Below, in pieces: positions 33,281-45,659 of a DNA stretch of 64,000 nt. A program made the translations under genes and the position numbers. Every line of letters begins with the position of its first letter. Position 1 is the stretch's first letter. Below the pieces are notes generated by a model that saw only the letters and a list, made by a program, of their open reading frames with translations, ran no database searches and was not told where the DNA came from. Source of the stretch: Nageia nagi (taxonomy: Eukaryota > Pinophyta); the NCBI GenBank assembly GCA_050084985.1, contig JBITNC010000001.1, positions 98,084,001-98,148,000 on the forward strand. The letters are read 5' to 3'.

Positions 33281-35352
33281 TAGTTTTAATCATCTATTTA
33301 TTCAATTAAATCATACATGTTAATAAGGACATGCTTAACAAAGTTCATAAATGCAAATGTTTACAATAGAAACTCAAATATACAACCCATGTACCTAACA
33401 CTTTTATCATCACCAAGAACCATAAATGATATTATTGAAGCTTATTTTTAATCTAAAAATGAGGCTTTCACCTAGATGCCCATAAGGTGAAGCCCAGGTA
33501 CTACCAATCCTCAACTAGTTCATCTTGAACGGTAATATACTCTTACAAGGAAGAGTACCTACTATTTTCTAAAGTTATGACATATTAGATCAACCAAATT
33601 ATTAATCTTGACTAGGTTTCAAATTATCCTCCTAAGTTATCAGAATCATCTCTGAATGGACATGCAGACATGTGGTATCACTACACATATACCTTTCCAC
33701 CTATTGGAGTCATATCCAGACCAATGGAGGATTTAGAGGCAATTCAAAAGTATAGACTTTCCACCATTTGGATTGCAATACTAAAGGCTCCAGTTTACCT
33801 ATCCTCATCTTGTGGCTCTCCAAATAAGTCATGGTGTGAAATGTACATGCAAATGTATTCATTTTAAAGGGTTTCTCAATCAATTTTTATGATTTTTGCA
33901 TAAGTACATAAAGCAAATGTGAGAAACATAAAGTAAAGTGCATAAGTAAAATATCATCCATTTGTAACTTGAAACCTTAAGAGTCCAATGGGTTTTGTTT
34001 ACTAACCCCTAAAGGACATCTTTACATAAGTCCATATTTTGTACAAGTTCATTAACTTTGCATAGAAAAAATTAATGCTTAAAGAGGTATCAAAAAATCT
34101 AAGTATGCATCAATATATATTAAGTAAAACATAAAATTTACCTCTTGTTTACTAAAAAAAATGATTTTAAGATGCCTTCCATTCAATAGATGCCCCTTAA
34201 AAAAATGCTAAGAATTTTGTACTAGTATCTTTATTGTAATAAGTACTAAAAAATTGCATTTCAAAGCATTTTTAGACTAAGGCAAAAAATATATCTCTTA
34301 ACATTAAGAAAATAACACTGTTATTCAATAAGGGAAATTTTTATTTTAAAGGATTTAAATTTTTAAGATGCAAAAATTTAGCAATTAAAAAAAATAACAT
34401 TAAAGAACTTACCACATGTTTCAAAAATGCATTTAAAAAAAATGATGATATCTTACTTGAACATTAATGCATATTTATCCATCTACTTATTCTAAAGCAA
34501 TTTTAAATGCAATTCATGATGGGCATGTTCATACACGTCATTACAATGCTTTAAGTTTGAAATAAAACGTATAAAAATGAATTATATTTAATACAAAGTT
34601 TTATCAAATCATATACTAAAATAAAATGCATTAAAGAAGGTTGGTAAACAAAATAAATTTACTTGAAAGAGACCCCCAAAAGAAGGCGAGATAAAAAAAT
34701 GACTTCTCTCTATTTGGTTTAGGTGATGAGATAGGAGGATGAGACTGAGCGACCTGCAGAGAAAAAGTAACGCACAGAGATAAGGAGGCCTGGTGACACG
34801 CAAAGGAAAAGAACATGAAGGGAGAAAAAAGAGGTCGCGACACTGCAAGAAGGCCATGAAGAAGATGAAGAGTGCGAGCTTTGATGACGGTCGCAAGCAA
34901 CATGCAGCAGGGATAGGCATAATGTGTTGCAAGGGAGGGACATAGCACATTGCGCATACAACCACACCAATCAGCACACAACATAGACCAGGAGGTAGCC
35001 AGCATAGAAGTGATCATTGGTTGGGAGAAACTCCTTGGCCATTGTAGGAGATGACACCACCATCGTAGATTTGGTTTGAGAGAGACAAAGCGCATAGGTG
35101 TAGTTGATTTGAAAAGAATACATTACTATTGCTATTGTGATAAAAAAAAATTGCATTATATTGCTATTGTGACAAAGAAAAGGCTAACACATCTCATAAA
35201 ATATGTTAATATTCTAATGAATATAATCCAAAAAAAAGGTTATACCTTCTCAAATTTTTATCTCACAAGGTTGTAGGTGAAAGAAAAATACTTTTAAGTT
35301 GAAGAAGGATGAGTAACCTTCAAGATGTAGAAGAAGAGATTTGATACCAATT
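33281..35352 (-). other. Leader region of the copia element
   Basis: About 2 kb lie between the PBS and gag. No domain is recognised. The segment 34630-35100 is distinctly more GC-rich than the rest and stays open in several minus-strand frames without family motifs. It may be acquired sequence. The PBS sits at 35338-35349. Confidence 0.5.
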
Positions 35353-35776
35353 TGAAGGAACTAACACTAACACTTAATTCTTAAATTACCAAGATCTCAT
35401 GGAAGCTCACTCTAACATCAATAACTCAAGCATAATTATTCTCACAAAATAACTCAAGATGTAAAGTCTTTCCTTCAAGTAGGAGTACATCCACTAACTA
35501 GATCTTACTTCATTCACAAAGACAACTCTCTAACAAATCTCCTAATCTCATTTCCTAAACACTATTCTATAGCATAACTTTACTTCACAAATTAATGAGT
35601 GGTCACAAAGCTCCCTTTTACCCAAGGGGCATGCTCATGATATGGAGTGAAATACAAGTTACATTATCATTTTCAATTCAATACTTAAAGTATCAAATGA
35701 TACCCTTTAGTATTAATGAATTTACAAAGAGGATTAATTACAAAACCTTTACAATAATGCATTATACATTCCAACA
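35353..35776 (-). repeat. 5' LTR of minus-strand copia element
   Basis: This 424-bp copy begins TGTTGGAATG on the minus strand. It lacks about 82 bp present in the partner LTR, between cacaaag and cccttttaccc. Confidence 0.85.
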
Positions 35777-36030
35777 ATAAAAAAACTATCCCCAAACTTC
35801 AGAGATAGGATGTTTTCATCATCCTTAGTTCAGATATGAGACACAATACATTCATAACATGTAAACTACAAGTTTGTAGTACATTTCTATTCGGATTTGA
35901 GTAGGTCAAGATCATATAAGATTTAGATTATTTAAGTAACATTGCTGATAATATTTTCATTTATTTAATTATTTCATTTTATTAAAATAGATATTATTTG
36001 TTGAATAAAATCAATATTTCATTATCTACA
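35777..36030 (+). repeat. 5' LTR of gypsy element, second part
   Basis: This part continues the LTR interrupted at 28103 and matches about 44520-44755, including gatagga, tcatcctcc/tcatcctta and attatttgttgaataaaatc. It ends tctaca. The PBS tggtgaacccgaca follows at 36034-36047. Confidence 0.8.
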
Positions 36031-36139
36031 AATTGGTGAACCCGACATATTTTACACCTCACTTCTATTTCCACTAGTTGTGCTATAAACCCTAGGGTTT
36101 TTGGATAGGAACAATCTTGAAATTTAAGTATTTCATAAA

Positions 36140-37230
36140 TGGATAATGCTAGATATAAGCTTTATTAATCGCTTTGACCATATAGAAAATATCAAATATA
36201 TCCTTAAGAAGATGGATCAAAATGATCAAGGAGAGCATATAAATGGAAGCAGATAAGCATTTTATTCATTGGATGATTTGACAAAGAGAGCCAATAATAT
36301 AGAAAGCAAGTATTATAAAGGCCCCAATGTTGTAGAATATTTCAACCCTTTTTTTGATAAGATTCATAACACCATTCCTCTAAATCATCGAGTTAAGCCT
36401 ACATTTGTTGCACTTACTATCATGGAGAGGGAGATCTGATGCTATAAATTTGATCATTTGAAATGAAGATTGATCTAAAATTTGATATGAATCCTATTTT
36501 GATAGCTAAATATTTTTTTGACTACATTGAAGGATGATTACTTTAAGTGGAACTTATATCTTCCTCAAGGTTTTATCACTTCATATAAACAATTTGTGAT
36601 TTTGTTCTAAAAATAATTCAAGCACAATGTTCCTAGATTGATCATAATTCCATATCTCATGAGCACAAAGCAAGGGCCCAATAAGAGATCAGAGAAGTTT
36701 ATAACAAGATTTCAAAATATTTAGAGTATGGTTGAAGGAATAATTTACAAAAAATTTGTTACCTTCATGTTTATGGATAACATCATCCCTACCTTGAAGC
36801 AACAAGCGATTGACTACATGGATCTATCTTTTACAAATATGACCTACAAATTGCTCTGCAAGGATAAGGTCATGGTGGAGATTGATACATTAAAATATAG
36901 AGATTATTCCAAATAAATAATAAAGATTTATCCAAAAAATAAGAGAAGCAAGTCAATGTGATTAAGAAACCAAAGGAAAAGGCTAAATAAGTGCCTAGAA
37001 GTGAAAATTTGAAGTTTTTTCTTACTCCATACGATAAAAATTCATGGATTATTTAGAAAAAGACCTAATCCATCCTAATATGCACAAATCATTGTGATAT
37101 AATTATCCTAAACCTTCTTGGTATAATGAAAACATATTTTCCATTTATCATAGGGTTCATGGACATAGGACCAATGCTTACACCCCTTTGAGGAAAGAGT
37201 TGCAAAAAATGCTTGATGATAATAAATAGC
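36140..37230 (+). pseudogene. Ty3/gypsy gag, heavily decayed
   Basis: The end of the capsid reads FTNMTYKLLCKDKVMVE near 36835, close to FLDMTYKFLEKEKVLVK in the element at 18950. A Cys/His block appears as YHRVHGHRTNAYTPL near 37150 with the usual Cys residues lost. Stops occur every few dozen codons. Confidence 0.7.
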
Positions 37231-37439
37231 TTACTCTACAACAAAGAAGGACAAATTAGAACCAAAAAAGGGATTTATGAATGTAATTTTTAATAAAGAT
37301 CTTTGTTCCAATATATAATGTGGTAGACCGAAAGTGCCTATTCACCCAACCACTGGTGAATATTGTAGAAAATAATGAAGAAGTACCTGGTGAAGATATT
37401 GTAGAAAATAATTTAGCTTTGTATATCAAAGTTAATGTC

Positions 37440-37745
37440 ATGGTTAGAACAATTCAGATGATTTGAGTTGATATGGGATCCAATGTGAATATATACTCAA
37501 TTGAATTCTTGCAAAATTTCCCCCAAATGTTATCTAAGATTCAAAGGTCTACCATTAGGATTAATGGATTTGATAATGTGGAAAAGCAATATGTTAAAGT
37601 AGTATCATTACCCATTAAATTTTACCCTAATATTGTTGTAACTAAATTTTATTTTTTATAAGGAGATATTCCATACAATGTGTTTCTTATAAGACTATGG
37701 ATTCATGTTATGAAGGTTGTTTCATACATCCTTCATAGATTTTGA
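37440..37745 (+). pseudogene. Ty3/gypsy aspartic protease remnant
   Basis: VDMGSNVNIYS near 37465 is the retropepsin D-T/S-G site with Thr/Ser changed to Met. Family-like QRSTIRINGFDN and PIKFYPNIVV follow. It is broken by stops. Confidence 0.65.
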
Positions 37746-39159
37746 AGTTTGAGCATGTTGGAAAGACTATCATAGTCAAAGTTGATGATTTCAAGGCATA
37801 CATACATACAAAATATTTGTGTTATTTTCCCTAAATTTTACAAAGCCTCTATTAATGTTATCCCCTTCAAATCCTAGATCAAGCTCCTACTTTACATACT
37901 CAAACATGTTATCAAACGAAATGAACCCTTTGTCTTCAAAGAGCCTATCTCGTGGGACCAACTCCAATCATCAAGTTTATCCATTTTGTTGAAGGTTTCA
38001 TTGTCCTCCATAGTGAAACTAAGATTGAATGAGAGTAACCATAGTTAAATGCTATCAACAAATTGAATTTGGGCACATACAAGTTTGATGATATTAATAT
38101 CTTGCAATCCTTTAGGGACATCAGTAGACCATGCATTATCTTTATATGGAGTCATGCATCAATGCATAGGGTCTAATTCAATGCATTAATGTACAAGGTA
38201 TGAGATAATGATTTAGTGCATTGGTACATGTGAAAATTGTAGTTTAGGAAAAAGTAGTGAGGTTTTGTATCAAGAGTAATCTAGAAAAATGACATTGGTT
38301 CCAAAGAAATAAGGTAGTTTAGAGGTTGAATAATCTCAGTAAGGAGGATTGAAGAAAAAAATAGCTTTGCATGTGGATGGTATGAATATGAATGTTGATT
38401 TCATTGAAAAATATTTGATAATATATGATTATAAGGAAAAATATTTAGGGAAGAATCAATAAAAAATCCCATCTTTTCTCTAAGAGTTGGTACAACCAAA
38501 GAGGACTATTGGAATTAGATATAAGGAGCATTTTATTAAGGAATATTTAGTTGAAGAAGAGGAGGAGGATGAACCATCCTTAAATAATATCTTTGGTGCA
38601 ATATATATCATGTAGGTTGATAAGGTTTTAGATTGGTTCTTAGATCTAAGGGAGCCCATTTCAATTGACATTTTCAAGAATGATGATGCTTTGCTTGAGT
38701 TTTTTTGTACTATAAGTAAGTTCTCAAAATCAAAAGAAAAGAGAGATGTTAATTTTTTCTTGATTCCTCAAGCTTATTTTAGATCTGAAGTGAGCAATAA
38801 GGAGGACATAGAAGCTCCACCCCCCCCCCCCACCCCCCTCTTTTCTATACTAAACTATTGTTACTTCTCTTTATTGTAGAGTAGGAGTGCATTTAGGTAC
38901 TTAAGGGAGAAGGGGAGATTTTTGTGTTTTTATTGATTGAGTTGATGATGCTATGTAGGATTAATTGGATGCGTAGTAATGCCACCTCAATTGAGTTATG
39001 AAAGGCCTTGGTTGAATGAAAAAATAATTAATATATATAATAGTACCAAAGGATAGCTAAAATTGATCAAAGTGGATTCATGGTTGAGCCAAGAAGAAAC
39101 ATATATATATATATAGAAAATTCATATGTAAGTTTTCAAATATGTTTTCTTAATTTTAT
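37746..39159 (+). other. Protease-RT spacer of the gypsy element
   Basis: About 1.4 kb without a readable domain. It includes a poly-C run at 38817-38839 and an (AT)n run near 39100. It may contain unrecognised insertions, since this spacer is long for the lineage. Confidence 0.4.
38817..38839 (+). repeat. Poly-C run
   Basis: A run of C broken by single A residues within the gypsy internal region. It is likely to cause sequencing or assembly length errors. Confidence 0.9.
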
Positions 39160-39860
39160 GAAGATATTCTTGGTTTGGATCCAAATTGTGTGACTCATAG
39201 TTTAGTGGTACAAAAAGATTCCAAGCCCATTCAACAAAAGTCAAGAAAGATGCATCTAAGAATAATCTTTCTAGTGAAGAAAGAAATTGAGAAGTATTTG
39301 AAGGCTAGTTTTATAAGACATTTAATTATTCTCCATGGGTATCAAATATTGTTCCTATCTTAAAGATGAATGGTGAGGTAAGACGTTGCATAGATTTTAG
39401 GTATATTAATAAGGCTTATCTAAAAGATAACTTTCCTCTTCCAAATATTGATATGATTATTGATTCTACAACCAATCATGAGATTTTATCTTTTATGGAT
39501 GGATTTTTCTAATATAATAAAATCAATATAAATAAGCATGATCAATACAAAATTGTGTATGTAACTCTTTGGGGCACATATTTTGATGTGGTGATGCCTT
39601 TTGGATTCAATAATGCAAGATCCACATATCAAAGAGCTATATATGGTGAGCATGTTCAATGACTTAATGTATCATTCTTTGGAAGTTTATATGGATGATA
39701 TCTTGGAAAAATCCAAGAAAAATGAGTACCACCTTGAAAATTTAAGGGTGATTTTTAAGAGGTTAAGGAGTAAAATTCAATATTGAAGCCCCAAAAGTAT
39801 GCATTTGGTATTTTTTCCCTAGAGTTTCTTGGATTCATTATTCCTAGAAGAGGTATTAAG
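39160..39860 (+). pseudogene. Ty3/gypsy reverse transcriptase
   Basis: The reading shows VKKEIEKYLKASFI, then NGEVRRCIDFRYINKAYLKD, then NFPLPNIDMIIDSTT and LSFMDGFF, the gypsy RT order. It continues with VMPFGFNNARSTYQRA and VYMDDILEKSKK near 39690, where the catalytic YxDD survives as YMDD. Several frame breaks are present. Confidence 0.85.
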
Positions 39861-40429
39861 ATGGCTCTTAATAAGTAAAATATATTGAATAAATTCCTCC
39901 TACAAGAAATTTAAAGGATATAAGAAGTCTCCAAGGTAAAGTACAAGCTATTAGAAGATTTATTACTCAATTTATCGATAGGACCACTTCATTCTCTCAT
40001 TTTGTAAAAAAAGATGTAGAGTTTGTTTGGGATCAAAGTGCCATAAAAATTTTGAAGATCTAAAGAGTGTTTATAATAGAGAAGTTGAGGAATTATATGT
40101 TTAACAATAACACTTATTTTGTTTCCCAATATAATCCTCTTAGTATTTGATATCCAAGCTTCATCTTTCAAGAAGGGCCGCTAGGTGGGTAATGTTGTTG
40201 GAAGACTTTTATCTTATCTTTATTTCATAAAAGTTTATCAAATGGTAGGTTATAGTAGATTTTATGGCTAATTAACAAAGGTATTATTCTTATCCCCTCA
40301 ACGAAGAGTTTATTGATGATTTTTTTGGTAATATAAAAGGATTGCAAGGTGTTGGTACACTAGTCATACATCGATGCATTATTCTTGAGAAAGAGTATTC
40401 TAAAGTTTTCATTGGATTCATGGAATATG

Positions 40430-40829
40430 ATGATGAATATTGTATTTTTATGGTTACAAGTGCACACACAAAATAGGATTAGGAATTATATTTTTGAATC
40501 CTCATGGTGATGTGATCCCTATGTTATATAAACTGAGCTTCAATTGCACCAATAACATGGCTAAGTATGAAGCTTTGATTTTAGGATTAAAGGCTGCAAT
40601 CCTCTTGAATGTAAAAAATATTAAGGTATTTGGATATTCTCAATTAGTTATCAAGAATGTTAATGAGGTATATAACACCAAGGATGAGAAGATACAACAA
40701 TATAAGGAGATGGTGTGAAACCTTCTTTTGTATTTTTAGGAGTATGAGATTAAGAACATTCCCAGAGATAATAATATATACACATATGTAATAGAAAATA
40801 TAAATTCATTTGAATCTAATTTTAATTGT
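40430..40829 (+). pseudogene. Ty3/gypsy RNase H
   Basis: The fragments GLGIIFLNPHGDVIPMLYKL, NNMAKYEALILGLKAAIL and KVFGYSQLVIKNVNEVYNT match the RNase H of Tat-like plant gypsy elements. The acidic Asp of the usual FGDSQLV is now Tyr. IPRDNN near 40760 marks its end. Confidence 0.85.
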
Positions 40830-41555
40830 GTTGGGTATATATAGATTTAATAAAAATATATATACAAAATAAAACTTTCAAAACTAAGTAAAATAAATAA
40901 TCAAGAACAATCATGCAAGAGATTAACATAGTATATAATGAAGTTCACCTAGTGTGGTCTACGTCCCTAGAGAAACAACCAGTCATATCTTTATCATAGT
41001 CTAAAAATAGAGGGATTACAATCCACATCAACCCTAATTCTCACAGGCTCTCTATCAAATTTATGTATACTCAAACCCTATCATAACTTTAATACAATGA
41101 TATTTCCTTCATACAAAATCCTTTTAATAATAGAGAATACAATCTATGACCTAAATATCAATGGTATAGATTCACTACTTAAAATAGTTGATCCTAAAAA
41201 TATATTTTTACAAGAATAGTGCTATTTCATAAAACAACTAAAAATAGACCCAAAACATTTTGCTCATGTACAAATAAGGTATCGTAGGGGCATTCCACTA
41301 TACATAGTTGCACACATATACCTCCTAGGATAATAGGCTCCATGCTCCAACAAATTGAATATGAAGAGACCATCTTCACCATCAAGAGTTGTAGTAATTC
41401 CTCTCACGATTTTATTATTAAAGATCTTGTTAAAGATAAGTGTTTTGTAGCCACATGTATCCCTATTTGCAAGTGGTTTTAGATGTATTTGTATATTTGA
41501 AAGATGGAATTGCCTCAAGTGAATTTAATGGTAAATAAAGAGTAAGACTAAATAA
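40830..41555. mobile_element. Foreign insertion between RNase H and integrase
   Basis: RNase H ends near 40800 and the integrase zinc-binding part resumes near 41575, so about 0.7 kb is extra. Its first half has the look of a small LTR or TRIM-like sequence. On the minus strand 41264-41518 gives an uninterrupted 84-codon frame ending YYPRRYMCATMYSGMPLRYL. I do not recognise this protein, and no terminal repeats were resolved. Confidence 0.45.
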
Positions 41556-41559
41556 TATA

Positions 41560-42620
41560 GCTTTTGTGTATGTGATAATTGCATACTTTCTTTACAGAAT
41601 ATCCTTTTATGATGGTCTTCTTAGATGCCTTCAAAGCCATAAGATAAATGCAACATTAAAGAAATCTCATGAAGGTATGTGTTGTGTTCATTTTAATGCA
41701 AAAGTAATTTATTTTAAGTTTTTTTGTATTGGGTTATTATTAACCATCAAGAGTTGCATGTGATTGTTTCTCCTTGGCCATTCTCCATATGGGAACTTGA
41801 TTTTATTCATGTAATAAATATATAGTCTAGAGAGAGGAATAAATTTATTATTAAGACAATGAAATAATTCATAAAATGGTTTGAGGAAATCCCATTGAAT
41901 TCTTCCAAAGGTAATAAAACCATTTGGTTTCTTATTGAAAGTATCATAACAAGATTTGGGATCCCATCCAATATTTTCATGGAAAATGGGCCAAATTTTA
42001 GAGGAAATGAATTCAAATAATTTTGTGAGAAGTTTCATATTGAAAGGAAGTTTTCCGCTCCATATTATCCTCAACAAAATGGATAATAGGAAGATATTAA
42101 CAAAACCATTATTTGTATCTTGGGTAAAAACATTACAAAGCATGGAAAGGATTGACACTCACAACTCCCATATGAACTTTGGTCATATATGACAAGCATT
42201 AGGACAATAATAGGTGCTACTTCATTTTCCCTTTTGTATAGAGATTAGGTTGTTGTTCCTTTAAAGTTGGATATTCCTTCATAATTACATTATAAAGCAT
42301 GATCCTAAGTGAAGATAAAAGAAAGGCAAGATTAGCTCAATTATAGGCTTTATATGAAAAGAGAGTAAATGCTTTAGAGAATTTAAGAGTTTATCAAAAT
42401 AAAATTAAGAGAGAATAAATCAAGAACACTGAGTGCAAGGAGTTGTATTTGGAGATTTGGTTCTTAGGGAACATCAAGAAAAGGAAAAAGCATTAGAGAA
42501 AAAGAAGAAGAAAAATGTTTGAGCCTAATTGGATTGGTCCTTACATTGTTGTGAAAAAGTATGACCTAAAGGCATACAAATTAGCAATAATTAAGGGAAA
42601 AAAATAAATCATCAAGAGGT
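41560..42620 (+). pseudogene. Ty3/gypsy integrase
   Basis: LLRCL and SHEGMCCVHFNAKV near 41610-41700 are the degraded HHCC zinc-binding part. The core follows: WELDFIHVI, FIKWFEEIPL, RFGIPSNIFMENGPNFRGNE (about 41950-42010) and FSAPYYPQQNG. The end, PNWIGPYIVVKKYDLKAYKL near 42520, is the usual C-terminal GPYxV motif. Stops and frameshifts throughout make it dead. Confidence 0.85.
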
Positions 42621-44035
42621 TCTATGAATAACAAAATAATTCAATCATTTTGTGATTATTTGTTATTAATTTTCTATCAATTTTAAGTCAATTTTATACT
42701 CAAAAGATAATCATTTTTTTTTCAAAATGTTTTAGCAAATTGTTGTTCTCATGTCTAAGTGCACTAGCACATAGATCTTGAAAGGATTTTTAGGAGTTTG
42801 AAGTTTCATTTTCTTTAGTGATCTTTAGCAGTCTCAAAATTTAGATGTTTATAGTTTTGGTGTCAAAAAACATTTAAAAGATGTAGTAAAATTAAAAAGA
42901 GGCTCCTTAATATTTCAATAAGATGGTTTCATTTCCCTTTTGTCCATTCAATTCCAATGGAATAATATAAATACCATAAAAATATACTATTTTTGATCAA
43001 TAGATGAAATTTCATAATTGAATTCCTCCAATCTAGGTATGTTGGTGCATTGCCCTAAAGTGACTTAAAGTTCAAGATTTTGCAAATTTATCATTGCAAT
43101 AGTTAGATACATCAATTCAATATTAATTTATATTTTTGTATAACTTTTATCCATCATAAGCTCATCACCAAAGGTAAGTACATGCATATTTTATTGTACC
43201 TTATGCTAGCAATTGAAGTTATTTCAATTTTTTCATATTCAATTTTATATTGCAATCAAAAAATATATTTTATAAGTTGTATAGATCTTAAAAGTTTTAT
43301 AACCCATTGATACTTTGGGAAATTAAGTACTAGATACTAGCAAATAAGCCATAAAGTTTAAAAGTTTTCCTATTGTTACTTGGGGTAATTAAGTATGCAG
43401 TTCAATCTTTTTCTAAGAGACATGAAGTTTAAAAGTTCTTGTTAATACTTGGGGTACTTAAGTGCCTAGTTCTAACATATTTTCTAAGAGTTTTGAAGTA
43501 TATAAAGTTTCCCTTTTGGTGCTTCAGGTATTAAGTATTTGGTTTTAGAATTTTTCTTATGAAAATATCTGGAGAAATTAAGAATTTTATAAGTTTCTTG
43601 ATGTGTTGAATCCTTGAGATGTTTTAGATAACAAACCTTGAAAATCATAAGGTTTTATTTTCTAATTTTGAATTTTATTAATGATTTATGAAATATATGA
43701 TATTATATTGATTTAATCTTTGTTCCAACAAAGCTGGATAATAGAAGATATTTAATGATGTTGTTTTGAGCTAACCATGAATTGTATAAGATGTTATGTG
43801 TATGTAGTTCTTTGTTTTGTGTCATTATAAGTTTTATTCTTTACCTTGGTTCCTTCCATTTTGTTTCAGCCTTCATTTTTGTCATCAAGACAAAGAGAGG
43901 CATAACATGTAGATTTACAAAAATAAGAAACCCTAAGTTATTTTTAGAACATATTTGAGGGAATTATTATTGATTATATATATACACCTTTAGATTATAT
44001 CTTAATTTAGTCAAAACATATCCAAAGGGAGGCAT
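42621..44035. other. 3' non-coding part of the gypsy element
   Basis: About 1.4 kb lie between integrase and the 3' LTR. It contains weakly repeated phrases of the type ttggggtacttaagt and tactttgggaaattaagtac near 43310-43520. No PMD-like sequence was found on either strand. Confidence 0.5.
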
Positions 44036-44755
44036 TTTTTAACACCTAAATTTGATTTTTATTTATTTAAAAAAAATATTTTAGGTATCTAAGTGGATTA
44101 ATTGAATTATTACTATATTTGAGGTATATTAATTAAATAAAGTGCATTCCATCTCTTTTTATGTTTTTGGTGATAGATCCAAGGAGAGTTAAGTAAGGAG
44201 GATTAGCCCATGGTAGATACTTCATATATTAAAATGATAAAGGATACGATTCAATTATATCTAGATGTTGAAGGAGAAATTGATACATTTTATGATCGAT
44301 GATTCTCATCATCAGCTATCAAATCTAGATTCGATCCCTCATTGCTTAATGCATTCCTTTATTCATGATATTATAGTTTAGGTTTGACATCTTGATAGGA
44401 ATATGTGATAAAAGACTTTGAGTTTAGCACCTTTGTTAAGAGGATAGGGTGTACTAGTGTATAAAATGCCTAATTTAATGCATCAACACCCAACGATTAT
44501 GAAGAAAGTATATCTCAAATTCAAAGATAGGACATTGTCATCCTCCTTCATGCATACCTTATCCATAATCCATTTATAATAATTAAATGATAGATTTGTA
44601 ATACATTTTTATTTAGATTTTAGCAATTTAAGATCATAGAAGCTTTAGGTCCTTTAAGTAACATTGTTGATAATTTTGCACTTTATTTAATTATTTTATT
44701 TTATTATAATAAATATTATTTATTGAGTAAAATCAATATTTCAATATATATAGAT
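44036..44755 (+). repeat. 3' LTR of gypsy element
   Basis: It starts near ttaacacctaaatttg, after a purine-rich stretch (aaagggaggcat) that fits a polypurine tract, and ends near aaaatcaatatttcaatata. It represents the unbroken form of the LTR split at 28103/35777. Confidence 0.8.
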
Positions 44756-44769
44756 ATTTAGATGTATAA

Positions 44770-45180
44770 TCGAATAAGTGGAAAAGAACTAAGGAAAAAG
44801 ACCCTATAAAATAAATTTGACTATGATAAATAAGAAAGCAAACAAACATAGGGGTAATGAGGTATAGAAGAAAGAAGCCCCAAACCCTAATATTAGGATT
44901 GCAATATCAAGAGGGAAGGGTCCCTTTGATAGAAGTAGAAAGAAGAGATAAGATAAGATATTTTATTAATGTCCATTGGTGACCAACAAGGTTAAAAGGA
45001 CTAGGAAGAATAGTTGAAGAAATAGAAATAAACTAGGGAAAAAGTCCTTATAGAAGAATGTTGACTACAGTAAATAAAAAATAAACAAATAGAGGGATGG
45101 GTAGGAGTGAGAGAAAATTAATAAACCCAAACCCTAAGGTTATAATGTTGAATCAACTCTACTAGTCTATAAAGAAAGTT
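44770..45180 (+). repeat. Imperfect tandem duplication of about 230 bp
   Basis: The order actaaggaaaaagacc ... tgactatgataaataagaaa ... accctaatattaggattg is repeated from about 45010 as actagggaaaaagtcc ... tgactacagtaaataaaaaa ... accctaaggttataatg. The stretch tattaatgtccattggtgac at 44955 is also found at 27597. Confidence 0.6.
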
Positions 45181-45659
45181 TAATCCTCTTTTAATACTCA
45201 ACCGACATTACAAAGGAAGGCATGAGGGGTTACTAGGGTTAGGAGTTTCATAGTAGCTTATCATGCATAATAATCCTTTGATTTTCCCCTTACCATGAGG
45301 ATATTCATCTATTATGGAACTCATGAGAGCCCTTCATGATGAATGTTGGGTACCTAGGGTGTTATCCCATGTTTAGGGATCTCATCTAGTGAAGAGCTTT
45401 TGGAAGCATGACATGGTTGTAATTTATTAAAGTGTACAAATAGTGAGAGGTAAAACCTTGTTCAACACAAATGGTACTCTTGATAGAGTTAGAAACATCA
45501 TGTAAGGTATGAAACTAATCAACTATTATATCATATAACATCATAAGAGCTAGACTAAGGGGTTCAAAGATATAAGCAATATTATATATTTGTTGGATAA
45601 TGAGAAATATCAAGATAAATTTAAAATCCTTTTTAAAGTCAAGGAATCAATAAAATACT

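Larger units (their letters stand above)
28104..35776 (-). mobile_element. Ty1/copia element inserted in the gypsy 5' LTR
   Basis: This is a minus-strand element of about 7.7 kb. Its 5' LTR is 35353-35776 and its 3' LTR 28104-28609. The PBS (plus 35338-35349, read as TGGTATCAAATC) resembles the initiator-Met type, and the polypurine tract is at 28610-28620 (TTAAGGGGGAG). Coding order on the minus strand is gag, protease, integrase, RT, RNase H, as in Ty1/copia. Both sides continue the same gypsy LTR. No clean 5-bp target duplication is left (flanks tgaat and ataaa). Confidence 0.88.
27639..44755 (+). mobile_element. Decayed Ty3/gypsy element split by a copia insertion
   Basis: The 5' LTR is in two parts (27639-28103 and 35777-36030) around a minus-strand copia element. 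The internal region runs 36031-44035 and the 3' LTR is about 44036-44755. Gag, protease, RT, RNase H and integrase pieces appear in the Ty3/gypsy order on the plus strand, all with many stops. The PBS and the gag C-terminus match the element at 18950, so they belong to one lineage. Unlike that element, no PMD gene was found between integrase and the 3' LTR. Confidence 0.82.

Noticed and set aside
34609-35095. Two overlapping minus-strand frames of 122 and 154 codons
   Set aside because: They are explained by the GC-rich composition of the copia leader. Cys/Leu/Ser-rich text without motifs argues against a gene.
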